Source: Muribaculaceae bacterium (GTDB lineage: Bacteria; Bacteroidota; Bacteroidia; Bacteroidales; Muribaculaceae). From it: DNA of 64,000 nucleotides. The DNA lies in assembly GCA_022510505.1 (NCBI GenBank), contig JAFLTL010000006.1:1-64000 (forward strand), in the 5' to 3' direction. A program made the translations under genes and the position numbers. Shown piece after piece: positions 52,982 to 62,698 of the stretch; the stretch's first letter is position 1; each line of letters begins with the position of its first letter. The notes beneath the pieces were generated by a model that did not search any database, had not been told where the DNA came from, and saw only the letters and a list, made by a program, of their open reading frames with translations.

Positions 52982-55798
52982 TTGAGTAAAATAAAGGAAT
53001 ATATAAACAAAGCTCGTGGTATCGTTGGTAGGGAACGCGTAATGACCGACGAAATGATGAGATTGGCATGGGGCACCGATGCGGGATTCTACAGGCTGAT
53101 TCCCAAGGTTGTGGTTCATGCAGCGAATGAGCAGGAAGTATCAAAGTTATTGCGGCTTGCCTCGGATATAGGGGTAGGAGTAACCTTTCGTGCGGCCGGG
53201 ACCAGTTTGTCGGGTCAGGCCATCGGAGACGAGATTCTGATAGTGGCTGGAAAGGGTTGGGAAGACTGGAAACTTGGTGACAAGGATGCCTTGACAATAA
53301 CGCTCCAGCCAGGTTTGACCGGAAAGAAGGTTAATGACATTCTGAAATCATTCGGCAGAAAATTTTCTCCGGACCCTGCATCGGTCAATTCGGCCATGGT
53401 GGGCGGTATTGTGGCAAATAACGCTTCGGGGATGAACTGTGGCACTCATGCAAACAGCCATCGAGTACTTCAGTCGGTCAGGATGATTTTGGCCGACGGG
53501 ACTATTTTAGACACCGGGGATATACTCTCAAGGGAGTCTTTTCAAAAGACACACAAGGAGACATTGGCTAAAATCAAGGATTTGAGAGATTATATCAGGG
53601 GCAATAAGGAACTTTCGGATAGAATAAAGAAGAAATATTCGATAAAGAATGTAGTCGGGCTTAATCTTTTGCCCTTTATAGAGTTTGATGATCCTTTGGA
53701 TATCATGGCCCATTTGTTGGTTGGATCGGAAGGAACGTTAGCCTTTATAAGTGAGGTTACTGTCAGCACCGAGAAGATTGTGCCTTTGTCGGCATCGGCT
53801 ATGATTTACTTCAAAGATGTGGTTGAAGCATGTCGTGCGGTTCAGAGAATGAAATCGTTGCCGGTTGTCAGTGCGGAGCTTCTGGACACAAAGAGTTTGC
53901 TAGCGGTGAATGATGAGGCCGGTGAAAGGGGTCTTACAGCGGTTTTAACGGAAACACGAGCCAATACCGATGATGAATTACAGTCGAATATAGCAAAGAT
54001 AAAGAATGCCTTAGCCGAATTTTCTCTGGATCGTCCCATAGAGTTTTCGACCGACGAGGGAGACTGTGGCCGAATGTGGCAAATAAGGAGCGGAGTGTTT
54101 CCTGCGGTTGGAGCCACGCGTCCGATAGGGAAGACGGTGTTGATAGAAGACATAGCTTTTCATATAGAGGACTTGCCTCAAGCGACGGTTGATTTGCTTG
54201 AAGTTTTGAAAAAACATGGTTATGACGATGCGTGTATATATGGCCATGTTTTGGAGGGCAATTATCATTTTATCATATCGCAATCGTTTGACTCTCAAGA
54301 GGAGATTAACCGTTATCGTGGATTAATGGAGGAGGTTGAGCGTCTTGTCGTTGACAAATATGACGGTTCACTGAAGGCCGAGCATGGTACGGGTAGGAAT
54401 ATGGCGCCTTTTGTTGCGAAAGAATGGGGCGAGGATGCATGGAATGTCATGAAAAGTATAAAAGACATTTTTGATCCCGGTCATATTTTGAACAAAGGGG
54501 TAATTTTCAATGATGATCCTTTATGCTATATCAGCAATTTGAAGCCTTTGCCTGAGAGTCATTCGATAATAGACCGATGCATAGAATGTGGATTCTGTGA
54601 GATAAATTGTGTGTCATGTGGTTACGGATTGTCATCAAGGCAGAGAATTGTTATTTCAAGAGAGATTTCCCGTTTAGAGAAAGATGGCAGCGATCCCGAG
54701 AGATTAAAGGCATTAAAAGAAGGATTTGCAAAATTCGGAGATCGTTTATGTGCCGGTGACGGACTTTGTGCGACATCCTGTCCGGTTAAGATAAATACCG
54801 GTGAGTTCATTCATTTTATACGTGAACAAAACAATAAAGCTGGTAGTGTTGGCTATGCAGTTGGGAGGTCGGCTGCTAAGAATTTGAAGACAATATCTCA
54901 TGCACTTCGTCCGGTTTTAAAAGGCGCATCGCTTGGTAGAAGGATTTTGGGTGAGAAGCTGACGAACCGCACCGGTGAATTGCTTAACAAAGTCGGTGTT
55001 CCACTTTGGACCGGATCATTGCCCGACGGTAATTTCCATCGGTTACAAAGGGTGCCGAAATCATCTGGGATTTCATTAAAGAAGGTTGTTTATTTCCCAA
55101 GTTGTATAAATCGCACCATGGGTGCATCGGTAGAGCCTTCGGGAAGGCAGGAACTTCCGCTGACGACAGTCATGCAGGATTTGATGAGAAAAGCCGGTTA
55201 TGAGCCGATTATTCCGAAGGGTATAGATAATCTATGTTGCGGGATGATATGGGAAAGTAAGGGAATGCCCGATATTGCGGATCAGAAACTAAAGGAAACT
55301 CACGAGGCGTTGCTTGCAGCATCGAACAATGGAGAGTATCCAATAGTTTGTGACCAGAGCCCATGTCTTCACCGCTTACGTGAACACATCAGTGACCTCA
55401 AGCTCTACGAACCGGCGGAGTTTATTCATGATTATCTTGTCAAAGAACTGGACTTTTCTCCCGAAGACAAAACAATAGCATTGCATCTTACGTGCTCCAC
55501 TCGCCAGATGGCAGGAGTAGCCCAAAAGATTGAGAATCTTGCCAAAATGTGTGTTACGAATGTGGTATTGCCGGAGGGGGTAGGATGCTGTGGTTTTGCA
55601 GGAGACAAAGGATTTACGCATCCGGGGTTGAACAAGCATGCTTTAAGGAATTTGCGTCCGGTTATAGAACGTCATGGTATAAAAGAAGGTTATTCTAATT
55701 CGAGAACATGTGAAATTGGCTTGTCGACGAATAGTGGAGTGCCTTATAAGTCTATTGTATATCTAGTGGATCGTGTAACAAAACCGAAGGTGAAATGA
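52982..55798 (+). CDS. FAD/Fe-S oxidoreductase (GlcD-GlcF fusion type), probable D-lactate dehydrogenase
   Basis: 938-aa fusion. The N-terminal half is FAD_binding_4 (residues about 38-215, with TFRAAGTSLSGQA and VGGIVANNASG) plus FAD-oxidase C (to about 510, ending with EHGTGRNMAPF). The C-terminal half has two 4Fe-4S motifs, CIECGFCEINC (about 530) and CAGDGLCATSCP (about 595). Two cysteine-rich CCG regions follow (YFPSCINR about 705, CCGM about 752, LTCSTRQ about 835, GCCGFAGDKG about 868). Homologues oxidise D-lactate or glycolate at the membrane. MurQ, encoded three genes on, releases D-lactate, so D-lactate is the likely substrate (inference). The start is TTG 52982, since the conserved N-terminus precedes the first ATG at 53042. 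ATGA overlap with the next gene. Confidence 0.88.
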   Translation: MSKIKEYINKARGIVGRERVMTDEMMRLAWGTDAGFYRLIPKVVVHAANEQEVSKLLRLASDIGVGVTFRAAGTSLSGQAIGDEILIVAGKGWEDWKLGDKDALTITLQPGLTGKKVNDILKSFGRKFSPDPASVNSAMVGGIVANNASGMNCGTHANSHRVLQSVRMILADGTILDTGDILSRESFQKTHKETLAKIKDLRDYIRGNKELSDRIKKKYSIKNVVGLNLLPFIEFDDPLDIMAHLLVGSEGTLAFISEVTVSTEKIVPLSASAMIYFKDVVEACRAVQRMKSLPVVSAELLDTKSLLAVNDEAGERGLTAVLTETRANTDDELQSNIAKIKNALAEFSLDRPIEFSTDEGDCGRMWQIRSGVFPAVGATRPIGKTVLIEDIAFHIEDLPQATVDLLEVLKKHGYDDACIYGHVLEGNYHFIISQSFDSQEEINRYRGLMEEVERLVVDKYDGSLKAEHGTGRNMAPFVAKEWGEDAWNVMKSIKDIFDPGHILNKGVIFNDDPLCYISNLKPLPESHSIIDRCIECGFCEINCVSCGYGLSSRQRIVISREISRLEKDGSDPERLKALKEGFAKFGDRLCAGDGLCATSCPVKINTGEFIHFIREQNNKAGSVGYAVGRSAAKNLKTISHALRPVLKGASLGRRILGEKLTNRTGELLNKVGVPLWTGSLPDGNFHRLQRVPKSSGISLKKVVYFPSCINRTMGASVEPSGRQELPLTTVMQDLMRKAGYEPIIPKGIDNLCCGMIWESKGMPDIADQKLKETHEALLAASNNGEYPIVCDQSPCLHRLREHISDLKLYEPAEFIHDYLVKELDFSPEDKTIALHLTCSTRQMAGVAQKIENLAKMCVTNVVLPEGVGCCGFAGDKGFTHPGLNKHALRNLRPVIERHGIKEGYSNSRTCEIGLSTNSGVPYKSIVYLVDRVTKPKVK

Positions 55799-56931
55799 AA
55801 GAACGACTGATTTCGGTTGATGTGATGCGCGGGATAACCATTGCAGGAATGTTGATGGTAAATAATCCCGGTTCGTGGTCCTATATATATTCTCCTCTGA
55901 GACATGCTTCATGGAACGGTTTGACTCCGACTGATCTTGTTTTTCCATTCTTTATGTTTATAATGGGGATGTCGGCCTATTTTTCCTTGAAGAAATATGA
56001 TTTTGCCATATCTTGGCCAACATTCTGGAAGATAATAAGAAGAACAGTAATTCTTTTTGCGATAGGAATTGGGATAGCCTGGTTTGGTCGAAGTCTGCGC
56101 GGTTTAGCCGGTGGAAAAGCATTTTGGGATGCAATTTTGAATTTCGATACCATTAGGATTTTGGGTGTTATTCCACGTTTGGCTATTTGTTACGGAGTTG
56201 GAACGTTGATTGCCATTCTTTCAGGAAGAAGAGTTGTTTGGGTAACTGCTATTATTCTGGTAGTATACGCTATAATTCTGATAACTGGAAGCGGTTTTGA
56301 ATTTTCAGAAAACAATGTCATAGCGATTGTTGACCGCGCGGTGTTGGGTGTAAATCACATGTACTCCGACACAATAAACGGTGAGACCCTTAAATTTGAT
56401 CCCGAGGGGCTTTTGTCGACAATACCTTCGATTGCCCACGTGTTGATTGGTTTCATGGCAGGAAAGATGGTCTTAACTTCAAAAGATAACGATTCAAGGG
56501 TTATAAAGTTGATGGTGATGGGAACATGCCTGACATTTGCAGGTTTTCTCCTATCTTATGGCATCCCAATAAATAAAAAGATTTGGTCGCCAACATTTGT
56601 TCTGACTACATGTGGTCTCGCATCGTTGCTTTTGGGATTATTAATTTGGATTATCGATATTCATGGTTGGAAGAAATGGACTCCTTTCTTCCGGGATTTT
56701 GGTGTCAATCCGCTATTCCTCTATGTTTTAGGCACGATTTTCAGCATTTTGTTAGGGGTGATCAAAGTAGGGGAACGTTCTTTGCATGGTTATATATACA
56801 AGGATTGTCTGGTTCCATTGTGTGATGACAATGTAACGTTGGCATCGTTGTTGTTTGCCCTGTTATTTGTTGGTTTCAACTGGATTTTCGCATATATATT
56901 ATACAGAAACAAAATTTATATAAAGATATGA
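55795..56931 (+). CDS. murT: MurT-like inner-membrane protein (DUF5009, acyltransferase-like fold), probable MurNAc transporter
   Basis: 378-aa integral membrane protein with about ten TM helices. The N-terminal block SVDVMRGITIAGMLMVNNPG and LTPTDLVFPFFMFIMGMS are the signatures of the DUF5009/heparan-alpha-glucosaminide acetyltransferase-like family. In Tannerella forsythia a member encoded directly upstream of murK and murQ (MurT) was reported as a MurNAc transporter, and the gene order here is identical. Overlaps both neighbours by 4 nt. The alternative, a transmembrane N-acetyltransferase for amino sugars, remains open because the fold is that of acyltransferases. Confidence 0.78.
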   Translation: MKERLISVDVMRGITIAGMLMVNNPGSWSYIYSPLRHASWNGLTPTDLVFPFFMFIMGMSAYFSLKKYDFAISWPTFWKIIRRTVILFAIGIGIAWFGRSLRGLAGGKAFWDAILNFDTIRILGVIPRLAICYGVGTLIAILSGRRVVWVTAIILVVYAIILITGSGFEFSENNVIAIVDRAVLGVNHMYSDTINGETLKFDPEGLLSTIPSIAHVLIGFMAGKMVLTSKDNDSRVIKLMVMGTCLTFAGFLLSYGIPINKKIWSPTFVLTTCGLASLLLGLLIWIIDIHGWKKWTPFFRDFGVNPLFLYVLGTIFSILLGVIKVGERSLHGYIYKDCLVPLCDDNVTLASLLFALLFVGFNWIFAYILYRNKIYIKI

Positions 56932-57773
56932 TTCTTATAGCCGATAGCGGTGGCACCAAGGTTGACTGGTGCCTAGTGGAGGGACTAGACGTCATTAGCC
57001 GCATTAAGACTCCAGGAATGAACGCGATGATGCTGAGTGAGGAAGAACTGGCACAACGCGTGAATGACGAAGTTGTAGCCGAATTGCCGGCAGATGCCGA
57101 TATCGACAGGGTTTATTTTTATGGTGCGGGTTGTATAGGCCCAACAATAGACAAAGTCACAGAGGCACTATCAAAAAATTTCAAAAAAGCGAAGGTAGAG
57201 GTTGCGAGCGATCTTCTGGCCGCAGCGCGTTCTCTATGTGGGAATCACCCGGGGATAGCGTGTATACTTGGAACGGGTTCTAATACTTGTTATTATGATG
57301 GGGAGAAGATTTTGAAGAATGTTCCGGCCCTTGGTTACATTCTTGGTGATGAAGGAAGTGGTGCGGTATTGGGTCGTCTTCTGATATCAGACGTGTTCAA
57401 AAATCAACTTCCCGAGTCATTATGCAAGAAGTTCAAAGAACGCTACGAGCTGGACATTCCGACGGTGGTTCAGCGTGTTTACCGTGAGCCGTTTGCGAAC
57501 CGTTTCCTAGCTTCAGTTACTCCTTTCCTTCTAGAGAACATAGAGGAGCCTGCAATTCATCGTCTTGTTTTGAACAACTTCAAATCTTTTTTCATCAGGA
57601 ATATATCACAATATGCCGACTTCAGGAATCATAAGATAAATGTCACGGGTTCTGTCGGCTGGTATTTTAAAGATGTTCTTAGAGAGGCAGCCGATGCTAT
57701 GGATTGCACGTTGGGAACTGTAACTCCTTCTCCGATGGAAGGACTTTTAGAATATCATTGTAAGAAAGGATGA
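56928..57773 (+). CDS. murK: Amino-sugar kinase MurK-like (BadF/BadG/BcrA/BcrD ATPase family)
   Basis: 281-aa cytoplasmic kinase with actin-like ATPase fold: phosphate-1 loop ADSGGTKVDW at the N-terminus, ACILGTGSNTCYYDG as phosphate-2, and LGDEGSGAVLGR as the substrate segment of the N-acetylglucosamine-kinase branch. Members phosphorylate MurNAc and/or GlcNAc at O-6. Position between murT-like and murQ genes argues for MurNAc-6-P formation. ATGA overlaps on both sides indicate strict co-translation. Confidence 0.87.
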   Translation: MILIADSGGTKVDWCLVEGLDVISRIKTPGMNAMMLSEEELAQRVNDEVVAELPADADIDRVYFYGAGCIGPTIDKVTEALSKNFKKAKVEVASDLLAAARSLCGNHPGIACILGTGSNTCYYDGEKILKNVPALGYILGDEGSGAVLGRLLISDVFKNQLPESLCKKFKERYELDIPTVVQRVYREPFANRFLASVTPFLLENIEEPAIHRLVLNNFKSFFIRNISQYADFRNHKINVTGSVGWYFKDVLREAADAMDCTLGTVTPSPMEGLLEYHCKKG

Positions 57774-58585
57774 CTATGTTTACAAAAATAACTGAACAGC
57801 CGTCGCTCTATGACAATTTGGAAAATCAGAGCGTTCACACATTGCTGGAAGATATAAATCGTGAGGATCACAAGATAGCCGATGCCGTTCAAGCTGCTCT
57901 ACCGGAAATAGAGAAATTAGTAGAGGGGATAGTACCTCGTATGAAGAAAGGCGGAAGGATTATATATGTTGGCGCCGGGACATCGGGTAGACTAGGTGTT
58001 TTGGATGCCTCGGAGATTCCTCCCACGTATGGTATGGAACCAGGTTGGGTCATAGGTATAATCGCAGGTGGAGACCATGCTCTAAGGAATCCGGTTGAGA
58101 AAGCCGAAGACAGCAAGGAGCAGGCGATAGAAGACGTGAAGGCCCTTGGTTTAAAGGCGGATGACACTTTAATTGGAATTGCCGCATCGGGCACTACTCC
58201 TTATGTTGTGTCAGCAATAGAATATGCCAGGTCTATAGGTTGTTTAACTGGTTGTATAACAAGTAATCCTGGTGCACCTGTCACTGAAGTTGCCGAGGTT
58301 CCCATTGTAACGGTAGTAGGACCTGAGTTTGTTACCGGGAGTTCACGAATGAAATCAGGTACGGCTCAAAAACTTGTTCTCAACATGATCTCATCGGTTG
58401 CCATGATAAAACTTGGCAGGGTTAAAGGAAACCGCATGGTTAACATGCAATTATCAAATGCTAAGCTTGTAGACCGCGGCACACGCATGGTTGTAGATGA
58501 GTTGGGCCTTGATTATGAAGAAGCCAAGAAATTGTTGCTTCTTCATGGTTCGGTCAACAATGTTTTGAAGGCGATGAAGAATTGA
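57770..58585 (+). CDS. murQ: N-acetylmuramic acid 6-phosphate etherase
   Basis: Cleaves the lactyl ether of MurNAc-6-P to GlcNAc-6-P and D-lactate. 271-aa SIS-fold enzyme with YVGAGTSGRLGVLDASEIPP (the MurQ signature), IAASGTTPYV, and the SSRMKSGTAQKLVLNMIS block containing the second active-site region. Two possible starts, ATG 57770 and ATG 57776, differ by two residues. Last gene of the salvage operon; its final 32 nt overlap the converging EamA gene, leaving no room for a separate terminator. GlcNAc-6-P deacetylase (nagA) is not in the window. Confidence 0.97.
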   Translation: MTMFTKITEQPSLYDNLENQSVHTLLEDINREDHKIADAVQAALPEIEKLVEGIVPRMKKGGRIIYVGAGTSGRLGVLDASEIPPTYGMEPGWVIGIIAGGDHALRNPVEKAEDSKEQAIEDVKALGLKADDTLIGIAASGTTPYVVSAIEYARSIGCLTGCITSNPGAPVTEVAEVPIVTVVGPEFVTGSSRMKSGTAQKLVLNMISSVAMIKLGRVKGNRMVNMQLSNAKLVDRGTRMVVDELGLDYEEAKKLLLLHGSVNNVLKAMKN

Positions 58586-59504
58586 CGTTCTTGGTTGCCA
58601 CAGACACTAGAAAAACTCCGATAAAAATAAGGACTGTAGCAGAAATTCTAGTCCATCCAAATGCCGCCAGCCCCATAATCGTTGCTAAAATGGCAGCGAC
58701 AACGGGCTGGAAATAGGCATACATTGAAATGACTGTTGGTTTTAGCAATTTTTGGCTGAAGGGAATTATCAGATAGGCAATAAATGTTGGGAATATGATA
58801 ATATAGGCCAGTGACCACCATGTCAGTCCTTGTAGCACATTCCAATTGACATCGTTCAACCAGGGGAGGGTGCAGGGGACATAGGTAAAGGCCGAAAAGA
58901 GAAACATCCACTTCATAATGGTGAATGGCGGATATTTATTTATTATTCCTAGGAAAAAAACATAGTAAAGGGCCGCGCATATTTGTGCCAACATGCAGAG
59001 TAAATCGCCGAGTAGTGGATTAATTGCAATCGACGATGAAGATTCAGTAAAGGCCATAATGAGTGCACCGGCAAGTCCCAGAACTACTCCTAAGGTTTTT
59101 AGCGGAGTCATTGGCATGCCAATGAACATGGCCGCAAAAATGAGTGTAAAGACAGGAGTTAATGTGCACATCACGGTTGTATCAATTGGAGTCGTGAATT
59201 CAATTCCAATAATGAAAAGACCCTGATTTAGTGAAATCATCAGAACTGATGCAATAAAAAGTGGCTTCAAGTCTTTAAACTCCACTCTCTGATCTCCTGT
59301 CAAACGTTTAGGTAGAAATGCAGCAAGAGCAAAAAGGAGTGCACCCCCTGTTATTCTGATAGCAGAGAGTGCGATTCCTCCAATTTCCCCTTCTTCAAGA
59401 ACGCCTTTAGCTATGGGTGACATAGCACCCCAAAGAGTAGTGGCCAAAAGCATGGCCAGGTGTGCAGGAAGTGTTTTATTGTGATTCAAGGATTTAGCGA
59501 CCAT
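58554..59504 (-). CDS. EamA/DMT-family transporter
   Basis: 316-aa inner-membrane protein with ten TM helices in two EamA repeats (first ending near [17 protein letters not shown], second near [18 protein letters not shown]), the usual drug/metabolite transporter pattern; substrate unknown. Its 5' end overlaps cysS by 19 nt and its 3' end overlaps murQ on the other strand by 32 nt. Confidence 0.9.
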   Translation of the reverse strand: MVAKSLNHNKTLPAHLAMLLATTLWGAMSPIAKGVLEEGEIGGIALSAIRITGGALLFALAAFLPKRLTGDQRVEFKDLKPLFIASVLMISLNQGLFIIGIEFTTPIDTTVMCTLTPVFTLIFAAMFIGMPMTPLKTLGVVLGLAGALIMAFTESSSSIAINPLLGDLLCMLAQICAALYYVFFLGIINKYPPFTIMKWMFLFSAFTYVPCTLPWLNDVNWNVLQGLTWWSLAYIIIFPTFIAYLIIPFSQKLLKPTVISMYAYFQPVVAAILATIMGLAAFGWTRISATVLIFIGVFLVSVATKNVNSSSPSKHC

Positions 59505-60973
59505 TCCACCCCGTCTTTGGTGTCCTTTATGTTAAAGCCGATTTCGGCAAGTCGGTCGCGAATCAAATCGCTTGTTGCCCAGTCTTTTCTAGCTTTAGCT
59601 TCAGAACGGATACTGAGTAGAAGTTCCATCGCGTCCTCGAATGGTTTCTTTCCGCTTTGTTCAGTTTCTCCATCCTCGGCAACTCCGAGAATTTCGAACA
59701 AGAAAACAGAGAAAAGATTCTTCAGTGCATCAATATCTTCCTGAGAAATAGTAGCTCCGGCATCCTTTACGGAGTTGATGATTCGGCTTGCATCGAATAG
59801 ATGGGAGATGAGAACAGGAGTGTTCAGGTCATCGTCCATAGCTTCATAGCATTTAGCCATAAGTCCCTTAACTTCTTCATGTACTGAGGAGTTTGAGGAT
59901 GCTTTCAATAGATTAAGTCGTTTCCAACTCTCAAGTAGCCTTTGAAGTGCTTTCTCTGCACTTTGCAGTGCTTCATTGCTAAAGTCAACAGTGCTTCGAT
60001 AGTGGGCCATCAAAATAAAGAAACGAATCGTCATTGGAGAATAGGCTCTTTCGAGCAGGGGATGACTACCGTTAAAGAATTGGTCAAGCGTGATGAAATT
60101 TCCCAGTGATTTGCCCATTTTTTGTCCGTTGATTGTAATCATATTGTTGTGCATCCAATATTTTACAGTGTCGGAGCCATTATGAGCTACAGACTGGGCT
60201 ATTTCACATTCATGGTGTGGGAATTTCAAGTCCATTCCTCCTCCATGAACATCGAACGGTGTTCCAAGATATTTTTCTCCCATGGCTGAGCACTCCAGAT
60301 GCCAACCTGGAAATCCCTCTCCCCATGGGGAAGGCCAATGCATGATGTGTTCCGGAGCGGCTTTTTTCCAAAGGGCGAAATCAGTTGGGTGATGTTTTTC
60401 CTTTTGGCCGTCGAGTTCTCTGGTCTCGCTTAGAAGTTCTTCTATATTACGTCCTGATAGTTTTCCATAATTATGGTCTTTATTGTAACGAGGAACGTCA
60501 AAATATATAGAGCCGTCGCTTTCGTAGGCATATCCGGATTTAAGTAGTTTCTTGATGTATTCAATTTGTTCTATAATGTGTCCTGAAGCATGTGGCTCAA
60601 TCGATGGAGGAAGAACATTGAGCTGTTCCATCGCCTTGTGATATCGAGTCAAATAATATTGAACGACTTCCATAGGTTCAAGCTGCTCGATTCGAGCTTT
60701 CTTAGCGATTTTGTCCTCTCCGTCATCGGCATCGTGCTCAAGGTGTCCAACGTCAGTTATATTTCTAACATATCGAACCTTATATCCTAAATGTTGAAGA
60801 TATCGAAACAGGATGTCGAATGTAATGGCGGGTCGAGCATGTCCCAAGTGTCCGTCGCCATAAACGGTTGGACCGCAAACATACATTCCCACCATTCCTT
60901 CGTGGACTGGTACAAAGAGTTCTTTCTTGCGCGACAGGGAGTTATATATAGTCAAATTGTTATTCTTCACCAT
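59486..60973 (-). CDS. cysS: Cysteinyl-tRNA synthetase
   Basis: Class I aminoacyl-tRNA synthetase, 495 aa. C33 in YVCGPTVY is the first zinc ligand, HLGH (42-45) is the HIGH motif, and GWHLECSAM and HHECEIAQS supply the other zinc ligands; the KMSKS loop reads KMGKS, as is usual in Bacteroidota. The start was set at ATG 60973, 2 nt after the DUF3467 stop; a TTG two codons earlier would overlap it by 4 nt. Co-transcribed with the upstream DUF3467 gene and the downstream EamA gene. Confidence 0.97.
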   Translation of the reverse strand: MVKNNNLTIYNSLSRKKELFVPVHEGMVGMYVCGPTVYGDGHLGHARPAITFDILFRYLQHLGYKVRYVRNITDVGHLEHDADDGEDKIAKKARIEQLEPMEVVQYYLTRYHKAMEQLNVLPPSIEPHASGHIIEQIEYIKKLLKSGYAYESDGSIYFDVPRYNKDHNYGKLSGRNIEELLSETRELDGQKEKHHPTDFALWKKAAPEHIMHWPSPWGEGFPGWHLECSAMGEKYLGTPFDVHGGGMDLKFPHHECEIAQSVAHNGSDTVKYWMHNNMITINGQKMGKSLGNFITLDQFFNGSHPLLERAYSPMTIRFFILMAHYRSTVDFSNEALQSAEKALQRLLESWKRLNLLKASSNSSVHEEVKGLMAKCYEAMDDDLNTPVLISHLFDASRIINSVKDAGATISQEDIDALKNLFSVFLFEILGVAEDGETEQSGKKPFEDAMELLLSIRSEAKARKDWATSDLIRDRLAEIGFNIKDTKDGVEWSLNP

Positions 60974-60975
60974 AG

Positions 60976-61302
60976 TCAAGCCATAAACGGGTTTGGTATT
61001 TCTCCATTACCACCTTGGGAGTTGTTTCCTTGATTGTTCACCGGCATTTTGCGCTCAATTGGACCAAACATGTTTTCATATTTTTGAATATTATCTCTCA
61101 GTGCAAAAAGAAGAGTTTTTGCATTTTCGGGATTCATTATTATTCTGCTTTGGACCTTGGCTTTGGGCACGTTGGGTGTCAAAGCAATGAAATCGATAAA
61201 AAATTCTCCGGGAGTGTGGGCAATAGCAGCGATATTAGCATAATGTCCCGAAGCTACCTCGGGTGACAATTCAATTTGAAGTTCGTTCTTTTTGTTATCC
61301 AT
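60976..61302 (-). CDS. DUF3467 domain-containing protein
   Basis: 108-aa small soluble protein. The DUF3467 pattern is visible: an N-terminal region with [18 protein letters not shown], followed by [24 protein letters not shown], and a Gly/Asn-rich tail. Function unknown; a typical Bacteroidota gene found beside housekeeping genes such as cysS here. Confidence 0.85.
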   Translation of the reverse strand: MDNKKNELQIELSPEVASGHYANIAAIAHTPGEFFIDFIALTPNVPKAKVQSRIIMNPENAKTLLFALRDNIQKYENMFGPIERKMPVNNQGNNSQGGNGEIPNPFMA

Positions 61303-61335
61303 ATTTGGGATTATTAAATGACTTTTTGTGCGTTC

Positions 61336-62019
61336 TTATTTATAGAACAGGAACGTGTCCTGTTTAAGATTAAGATTGTTTAGTTCAACCTGCACACCTT
61401 CGAGCCAGTCAAACTTCCATATGGCCGAGATGTCAAAAGATGCATAGAATTCTCGTTCGAAATTCTCAACTGGGTCAAAGGTTCTGTGAATCAATCTAAG
61501 TGTAGGGAGGGGATTTTCTTGGTTAACGTCCTTCCTGTCGATAACTACCACCAATTCCTTGTCTTCGTCGGAATATACCAACCGACCGTGGACATTAATG
61601 AAATTACCCATTCTCCAAATGCTATAGAGGTATATACCATCTCTCTTCCAGTCGGGCATCTCATTGTCAACTCCGTCCTCGCTGACTCGAAGTTTGTCGT
61701 TAAGAATGGGTGTATATCCAATAGCTATTATATTACCGCTTTCATAGGGTTTATTCATAGTTTTATATCCCAAAAGCAGACAATCTCCAAGTTTAACTTT
61801 TGTAGTGTCGATAACTTCCCTGACATCAGTGTATATTACTTCGTCGTTATTTCCTGCAACATAAAATGAAAAAGTAGTCCCTTTTTCCTTGTTCTGGGAT
61901 ACAAGCTGCATTATGTCGTAATTAACGAATTCATCTTCAAAAGGTCCGGAGTCGTTGCTGCAAGAGAAGAACAACACGGCAATAGAGATTAAAAACAAAC
62001 TATTCAGGAGTTTCTTCAT
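61336..62019 (-). CDS. NigD-like lipoprotein
   Basis: 227-aa protein with a lipoprotein signal: the hydrophobic stretch ends in LFFSC (lipobox Cys at about residue 20) followed by SNDSG, without an obvious SDDDD-type surface export tag but with acidic residues nearby. The remainder is predicted beta-rich, as in NigD-like proteins of Bacteroidales (function unknown). It overlaps the LolD gene by 20 nt, suggesting a link with lipoprotein sorting only through the operon. Confidence 0.7.
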   Translation of the reverse strand: MKKLLNSLFLISIAVLFFSCSNDSGPFEDEFVNYDIMQLVSQNKEKGTTFSFYVAGNNDEVIYTDVREVIDTTKVKLGDCLLLGYKTMNKPYESGNIIAIGYTPILNDKLRVSEDGVDNEMPDWKRDGIYLYSIWRMGNFINVHGRLVYSDEDKELVVVIDRKDVNQENPLPTLRLIHRTFDPVENFEREFYASFDISAIWKFDWLEGVQVELNNLNLKQDTFLFYK

Positions 62020-62668
62020 GATTGATTTTTCCGTCTACGAGATGTATTATTCTATCACTTTTCTTGGCAAGTAAAATGTCATGGGTTACCATAACGATGG
62101 TGCACCCATGTGAATTCCTTAATTTCAGGAAAAGTTCCTGTAAATCATCGCGATTAGAAGTGTCAAGACTTCCGGTTGGTTCATCGGCCAAGATGATTGA
62201 TGGGTTGTTAATAAGTGCTCTAGCAACTGCTCCTCGTTGAGACTCACCTCCCGAGAGTTGTGAAGGTTTGTGATTTATTCGGTTCGGTAGTCCAACTTCT
62301 TCAAGCAATTTGATTGCCTTGTTTTTTGAGCTTTTGATAGTCTCACCTCCAATAAGTGCAGGCATCATTACATTCTCGAGTAAAGTGAATTCAGGGAGTA
62401 ACTGATGGTTTTGAAAAACAAAACCGATGGTTTTGTTTCGGAATTTAGAGAGGTTCTTGTCCTTAAGAAGAGAGACATCGGTGTCGTAGTAGAGGATATT
62501 GCCGGAATCGGGTTTTTCCAACGTTCCGAGAATTTGTAACAGTGTTGTTTTTCCAGCTCCACTGGGTCCTACAATAGATACGATCTCCCCATTGTCAATG
62601 GAAAGATTGACATTGGACAGAACATTTAGTTTTCCATAGGATTTACAAATACCCGAGGCCTTTAACAT
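62000..62668 (-). CDS. lolD: LolD-type ABC transporter ATPase
   Basis: 222-aa ATPase with Walker [10 protein letters not shown] (34-42), signature [15 protein letters not shown], Walker [13 protein letters not shown] and switch His in VMVTHD. Closest type is LolD of the lipoprotein-releasing LolCDE system, or its MacB/FtsE relatives. No permease gene is adjacent in the window, which is common for lolD in Bacteroidota. Upstream by 30 nt is the M23-like gene; downstream overlap with the lipoprotein gene. Confidence 0.88.
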   Translation of the reverse strand: MLKASGICKSYGKLNVLSNVNLSIDNGEIVSIVGPSGAGKTTLLQILGTLEKPDSGNILYYDTDVSLLKDKNLSKFRNKTIGFVFQNHQLLPEFTLLENVMMPALIGGETIKSSKNKAIKLLEEVGLPNRINHKPSQLSGGESQRGAVARALINNPSIILADEPTGSLDTSNRDDLQELFLKLRNSHGCTIVMVTHDILLAKKSDRIIHLVDGKINHEETPE

Positions 62669-62698
62669 TCAGCAAAATTATTGAAAAAAGCCAATAAT

